A stretch of 8,788 nt of DNA from an uncultured Eggerthellaceae bacterium (GTDB taxonomy: Bacteria > Actinomycetota > Coriobacteriia > Coriobacteriales > Eggerthellaceae), in the NCBI GenBank assembly GCA_946626265.1, contig CAMOUE010000087.1, forward strand, positions 1-8,788, given 5' to 3'. Shown here one piece after another: positions 6,193-8,788 of this stretch (position 1 is its first letter; every line of letters begins with the position of its first letter). Under the pieces are notes generated by a model. It saw only the letters and a list, made by a program, of their open reading frames with translations, did not search any database and had not been told where the DNA came from. The position numbers and the translations under genes are program-made.

Positions 6193-6999
6193 ATGCTAGA
6201 TTTATCGATATTTACCACCGCGGAAGCCTGGATTTCGCTCATAACGCTCATTTTTCTGGAAATCGTCCTCGGCGTCGACAACATCGTATTCATATCGATC
6301 ACCTCGGCGCGGCTCGCGCCCGAGAAGCAACACATTGGCAGGAAACTCGGCCTTTTGGGCGCCATGCTCATGAGGATCGCGTTCTTGTCGGTGGCCTCGT
6401 GGCTCGTGCATATGACCTATCCCCTGTTCACAGTGGACATCGGCTTTTTCGCGCACGGGTTCTCCATTCGCGACATCGTGTTGTTCGCTGGCGGCGTTTA
6501 CCTCATCTACAAGGGCATCGCCGAGCTAAAGGGCGTGCTCTCGCTCGAAGACGTCGACGAATCGGGCAATGCGAGCGATAGCCCCTCGAAGCGAATCGGC
6601 CTGCCACAGGCCATCGCGACCATCATGGTCATGGACATCGTTTTCTCCATCGACTCCGTCATCACGGCCGTCGGCCTTGCGGATCATCTGATCATCATGG
6701 TGCTGGCCGTGATCATAGCCGTGCTGTTCATGATGGTGTTCATTGACGCGGTGTCCGACTTCATCAACAAGAACGTCGAGATGAAGATCCTGGCGCTCAC
6801 GTTCATCACCGTCATCGGCGTGCTGCTGTTCCTGGATTCGCTCGGCATCAATTCCGGCATCGAGGTCCTCGACATGCACATGGAGAAGCTCATGGTGTAC
6901 TTCGCCATGCTGTTCTCCGTCATCATGGAGCTGCTGCAGATCAGGTACAAATCCAACCTTGCCAAGCGCATGGGCGCGAGCGACGCCGAAGAGCTGTAG
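6193..6999 (+). CDS. TerC family integral membrane protein (likely metal exporter)
   Basis: TerC-family proteins are multi-pass inner-membrane proteins. Characterised members export manganese, and others are linked to tellurite resistance or to metal loading of exported enzymes. This 268-residue protein has about seven hydrophobic segments (near 12-34, 52-74, 92-112, 138-161, 165-187, 198-217, 232-250). The two internal signature repeats each carry membrane-embedded acidic residues: FLEIVLGVDNIVF (21-33, with E23, D29, N30) and MDIVFSIDSVITAV (147-160, with D148 and D154). The loop between segments three and four is acidic and polar (LEDVDESGNASDS). AGGAGG lies 4 bases before the ATG. No yybP-ykoY manganese riboswitch is seen: the upstream gap is only 83 bp. 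It is divergent from the membrane protein gene at 5312. Confidence 0.93.
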   Translation: MLDLSIFTTAEAWISLITLIFLEIVLGVDNIVFISITSARLAPEKQHIGRKLGLLGAMLMRIAFLSVASWLVHMTYPLFTVDIGFFAHGFSIRDIVLFAGGVYLIYKGIAELKGVLSLEDVDESGNASDSPSKRIGLPQAIATIMVMDIVFSIDSVITAVGLADHLIIMVLAVIIAVLFMMVFIDAVSDFINKNVEMKILALTFITVIGVLLFLDSLGINSGIEVLDMHMEKLMVYFAMLFSVIMELLQIRYKSNLAKRMGASDAEEL

Positions 7000-7225
7000 C
7001 AGTCAGGCTTACCGGTAGCGCCTTAGCGGCTAGCAGACGGCGAGCCGCTGTCGCGGAGCGGATTGCGTTGGGGCTGCTCTGGCGGAACCGAGCTTAATCG
7101 AGATCGTATCGTGGTGGAGGCGATCCTCATAGTGTTGACTGCAAAAACGCCCTTGCTTAGTCAAGCAGAGTCCATATGCGACGAGGCCGACGACCCAGGT
7201 TGCAGAGAACTCAGGGCTCCGACGA
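7000..7225. other. Gene-free stretch downstream of terC
   Basis: This is the first half of a 467-bp stretch between terC and the insertion sequence. I see no credible gene, tRNA or conserved RNA in it. It contains a 7-bp inverted repeat close to terC (listed separately) and a small TGCTT/AAGCA hairpin near 7154-7167. A TTGACT at 7135-7140 has only a poor -10 partner (TAGTCA). Confidence 0.5.
7025..7049 (+). terminator. Inverted repeat after terC, possible terminator
   Basis: AGCGGCT (7025-7031) and AGCCGCT (7043-7049) form a perfect 7-bp stem around an 11-nt loop, 25 bases past the terC stop. The following sequence (GTCGCGG) has no T run, so it is at best a weak or factor-dependent terminator. 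Confidence 0.3.
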
Positions 7226-7312
7226 AAAAGTGTACATATTTTTTAGAGCAATTTCAGCGACCTGCTATTTCTCGAAATTTAGTCATAGCATTTTAAAAAT
7301 ATGTACACTTTT
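7226..7312. repeat. 87-bp AT-rich element with perfect 18-bp inverted arms
   Basis: AAAAGTGTACATATTTTT at 7226-7243 is repeated exactly in inverse at 7295-7312, with 51 bases between. Within the spacer, GCTAT/ATAGC and AATTTC/GAAATT can also pair. The element is far more AT-rich than its surroundings. No obvious target duplication flanks it. The right arm overlaps the first unit of the tandem array that follows. It could be a small non-autonomous mobile element, the remnant of an IS end, or a paired operator; the sequence does not decide. Confidence 0.75.
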
Positions 7313-7390
7313 GGCTGTAACCCCGCGAATCCATCAACGCGTCTTGGTCTGCGACCCCGCGAATCCATCAACACTTTTGGCTGTAACCCC
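7305..7390 (-). repeat. Tandem array of about 33-bp units resembling the IS end
   Basis: ACACTTTTGGCTGTAACCCC occurs exactly at 7305-7324 and 7371-7390. A degenerate middle copy (GTCTTGGTCTGCGACCCC) lies at 7341-7358. ACCCCGCGAATCCATCAAC occurs exactly at 7320-7338 and 7354-7372. Together these make about 2.5 tandem units of 32-34 bp. Read on the minus strand, each unit begins GGGGTTACAGCCAAAAGTGT, close to the start of the neighbouring IS end (GGGTTATAGGCCAAAACGTG). The resemblance continues: GTTGATGG here against GTTGCTGG in the IS. Confidence 0.8.
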
Positions 7391-7438
7391 ACTTTTCAAG
7401 GCGAAAATACCATTTTTGGGGCGTATGACCTGCAAGTG

Positions 7439-7464
7439 CGGGTTATAGGCCAAAACGTGTTGCT
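7439..7464 (+). repeat. Left terminal inverted repeat of the IS
   Basis: These 26 bases, beginning CGGGTTATAGGCCAAAACGT and ending GTTGCT, are the exact reverse complement of 8763-8788. The outermost C may belong to the flank rather than the element. Confidence 0.93.
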
Positions 7465-7466
7465 GG

Positions 7467-8591
7467 CTAATCCCAATCGATTCGCCATTCCGTTGAATGA
7501 TGCAGCTCCGACCAAACAAGACCATCGCCCCATTCGGCAGGACCATCGCGTTTCTGGGGCTCGTAGACAGATCGGCGGTAAACCTCGACGATGTCCTCGT
7601 CGGTCGGCATGACCCTGAGGATCTCGGCTGGCGGCAGCGGGCATTCGGAGTGCATGTAGCACCACCAGAAGGCGGCCTTGGCCCTGCGCATCGCGCTCAT
7701 TCCGCGATGGTCGCGCAGCACGTTCCTGATCTGGGCGTTGATGCCGCCCTCGAGCCTGTTGTTCATCGACGGGAGCGGTCCCTCGGCCGTCAGCTCCGGG
7801 TCGAGGAACGTGAACAGCGTCCTGTCCTTCACGAGCTTGCTCAGGCCGTTCCTGGCCGTCACCAGCCGCTCGTGGGTCCAGCCCATCTTGCCGGTCTCCT
7901 CGTTGACGGTGCGCTCGGCGAGGAAGCCCTCCCATCTCTCGCACCATGCGTTGTACGAGGTCAGCCACTCGATGGCGGCGTCCTGGTCCTTCACGTGCAG
8001 CAGGGCGCACGCGATGCCGTAGAGCTCGGCGCCGGCCGGGAGCTTCGGCTTGGTCGTGGTCTGCTTCTTGACCTGTCCGAACGCGTGGAACAGGCACCGC
8101 TGCACCCTCGTCTCGGTCCAGTGCCTTTTCCTGGCCTTCTCGAACCCGCTGCCCCCGTCGCAGACGACGACCTCCGGCGGCGGGATCTTGCGCATGAGCG
8201 CGCCCCACGACCTGGAGTTCTCCGATTTGGCCAGGTACCAGCCGATGACGTGCTCCTCGGTGCACGCTATGAGCACGTGCACGCCCTTCGCGATGCGTAT
8301 GCCGTCGACGAAGACGACGCGGTGGACCTCGCCCGTGACCGGCGGCACCGGCCAGACCTCCCAGAAGCGGGCGCACTTCCTCCTGAACGTCCTCGCGCTC
8401 ACGCTCAGCTCGTCCTGCGTCTTGCCCGATAGCAGCCACGACAGGAACAGCTGCAGCAGCTTGGCCGTGTTGTCGATTGCCCTGGTGAACGTTGCGCCGC
8501 ATTCCAGGCATCGCCACCGCTGGGAGCCCGCCTTCGTCCTGCCGAACCTCTTCGTCGAGCCCTCGCAGTAGGGGCATCTGACCCTTCCCAT
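7467..8591 (-). CDS. IS1249 family transposase (IS256-related DDE type)
   Basis: This is a DDE transposase that cuts and joins the ends of its own element. The 374 residues begin with a zinc-ribbon: C6-x2-C9 and C28-x2-C31 around GSQRWRC, probably DNA-binding. A helical region (about 40-80, LLQLFLSWLLSGKTQDE then RTFRRKCARFWEVWP) follows. The catalytic core shows D96 in VVFVDGIRI, D145 in VVVCDGGSGF and E281 in NNRLEGGINAQIR. Conserved blocks typical of the IS1249 group lie between and after: RVQRCLFHAFGQVK (162-175), LFTFLDPEL (259-267) and AFWWCYMHSECPLPPAEIL (307-325). No frameshift or stop is seen and the length is normal, so it is probably active. The ATG follows an AAAGGCGGC stretch. 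The stop lies 2 bp from the left inverted repeat. Codon use is GC-rich like the host, so it gives no sign of distant transfer. Confidence 0.95.
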   Translation of the reverse strand: MGRVRCPYCEGSTKRFGRTKAGSQRWRCLECGATFTRAIDNTAKLLQLFLSWLLSGKTQDELSVSARTFRRKCARFWEVWPVPPVTGEVHRVVFVDGIRIAKGVHVLIACTEEHVIGWYLAKSENSRSWGALMRKIPPPEVVVCDGGSGFEKARKRHWTETRVQRCLFHAFGQVKKQTTTKPKLPAGAELYGIACALLHVKDQDAAIEWLTSYNAWCERWEGFLAERTVNEETGKMGWTHERLVTARNGLSKLVKDRTLFTFLDPELTAEGPLPSMNNRLEGGINAQIRNVLRDHRGMSAMRRAKAAFWWCYMHSECPLPPAEILRVMPTDEDIVEVYRRSVYEPQKRDGPAEWGDGLVWSELHHSTEWRIDWD

Positions 8592-8619
8592 TTTGCCGCC
8601 TTTCCAACATCTGGATCCA

Positions 8620-8779
8620 CGGCAACTAAAATGGCATATTTACTTTGGTTGACCTGCGCAAACCCCGTCAAACAGCAACACGTTTTGGCCGACTGCGTAG
8701 TTGACCTGCGGCAACTATAAACTGCATTTTATAGTGGATGAGCTGGGACAATGCTGCAAAATAGCAACACGTTTTGGCC
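8620..8779. repeat. Diverged 71-bp direct duplication in the IS right end
   Basis: Segments 8620-8690 and 8709-8779 are direct repeats with an 89-bp period. Both start CGGCAACTA and both end AGCAACACGTTTTGGCC (17 bp identical, 8674-8690 and 8763-8779); the middle is diverged but alignable. The second segment ends inside the terminal inverted repeat, so the first supplies an internal copy of part of the IS end. A separate direct repeat GTTGACCTGCG occurs at 8648-8658 and 8700-8710. Confidence 0.75.
8714..8735. repeat. 8-bp palindromic hairpin near the IS right end
   Basis: ACTATAAA (8714-8721) and TTTATAGT (8728-8735) form a perfect 8-bp stem with a 6-nt loop, upstream of the transposase. An overlapping stem, TAGTTG/CAACTA (8698-8703, 8712-8717), could compete. 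They may limit read-through into the transposase or provide an AT-rich promoter element (TATAAA on the minus strand). Either role is inference. Confidence 0.5.
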
Positions 8780-8788
8780 TATAACCCG
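8763..8788 (-). repeat. Right terminal inverted repeat of the IS
   Basis: This is the exact reverse complement of the left repeat over all 26 bases, ending CCTATAACCCG at the last base of the window. Extension beyond the window cannot be excluded. Confidence 0.92.

Larger units (their letters stand above)
7439..8788 (-). mobile_element. IS1249-type insertion sequence, apparently complete
   Basis: The element is bounded by perfect 26-bp terminal inverted repeats and holds one intact transposase gene on the minus strand. Length is at least 1350 bp, close to what I recall for IS1249-type elements. The transposase stop is 2 bp inside the left repeat, while about 170 bp of noncoding DNA separates the transposase start from the right repeat. 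The right boundary coincides with the window end, so a target-site duplication cannot be tested and a few more bases of repeat may lie outside. It sits in noncoding DNA after terC and disrupts no gene. Perfect ends and an open frame suggest recent insertion. Confidence 0.88.

Noticed and set aside
7135..7163. Promoter TTGACT with TAGTCA at 17 bases
   Set aside because: The -10 box is poor and no credible gene follows on the plus strand.
7063..7296. 77-codon plus-strand open frame between terC and the IS
   Set aside because: It has no convincing ribosome site, its composition is unlike the neighbouring genes, and its 3' part runs through the AT-rich inverted-repeat element.
7305..7390. Tandem repeats that could be a short CRISPR array
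   Set aside because: There are only two exact copies of each short motif, the units abut without unique spacers of constant length, and no cas gene is present. Similarity to the IS end explains them better.
7387..7421. Nested inverted repeat CCCCA/TGGGG with inner AAAAT/ATTTT
   Set aside because: The stems are short (5 bp each) and separated by unpaired bases; this could be chance in A- and C-run-rich sequence.
7497..8432. 311-codon plus-strand open frame
   Set aside because: It is antisense to the transposase gene. Long opposite frames are expected in GC-rich coding DNA, and it shows no family motif.

Overview
The window looks like chromosomal DNA of a high-GC Gram-positive, most likely a Coriobacteriia/Eggerthellaceae-type actinobacterium. 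The reasons are high GC with strong G/C third positions, Gram-positive versions of the housekeeping genes (YugP-type protease, single-domain DAG-kinase-family enzyme, TerC), and an IS1249-type transposase of a group common in Actinobacteria. The assignment rests on family recognition only; no search was run.

Layout. Positions 1-458 (minus) hold the N-terminal 152 codons of acetate kinase (ackA), cut by the window edge. Positions 634-2926 (minus) are a tight three-gene operon read yugP, then xseA, then xseB: a membrane zinc protease followed by the two subunits of exonuclease VII. Its likely promoter is just upstream at 2960-2965. Positions 3106-4248 (minus) encode a ribonuclease D with an HRDC domain. 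Divergent from it, 4326-5234 (plus) encodes a diacylglycerol-kinase-family lipid kinase. This converges on 5312-6109 (minus), an unrecognised protein with one membrane segment. The 77 bp between these two contain a 12-bp motif three times, one copy carrying the stop codon of the membrane protein. That protein diverges from terC (6193-6999, plus), and both appear to have extended -10 promoters in the 83-bp gap.

The last 1.8 kb is the accessory part. After terC lies a 467-bp stretch with no credible gene. Its second half holds an 87-bp AT-rich element with perfect 18-bp inverted arms and a tandem array of about 33-bp units. These units resemble the terminal inverted repeat of the neighbouring insertion sequence, in the opposite orientation. 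From 7439 to the window end sits an apparently complete IS1249-type element: an intact 374-residue DDE transposase on the minus strand, flanked by perfect 26-bp terminal inverted repeats. The right end of the IS also carries a second internal copy of its end sequence, 89 bp inside the outer one.

The housekeeping genes act in carbon overflow metabolism (ackA), DNA repair (xseAB), RNA processing (rnd), lipid phosphorylation and metal export (terC), with no obvious shared pathway. The most interesting material is the cluster of IS-end-like repeats beside the IS, which suggests repeated visits by related elements or targeting of end-like sequence. I see no new defence or biosynthetic system.
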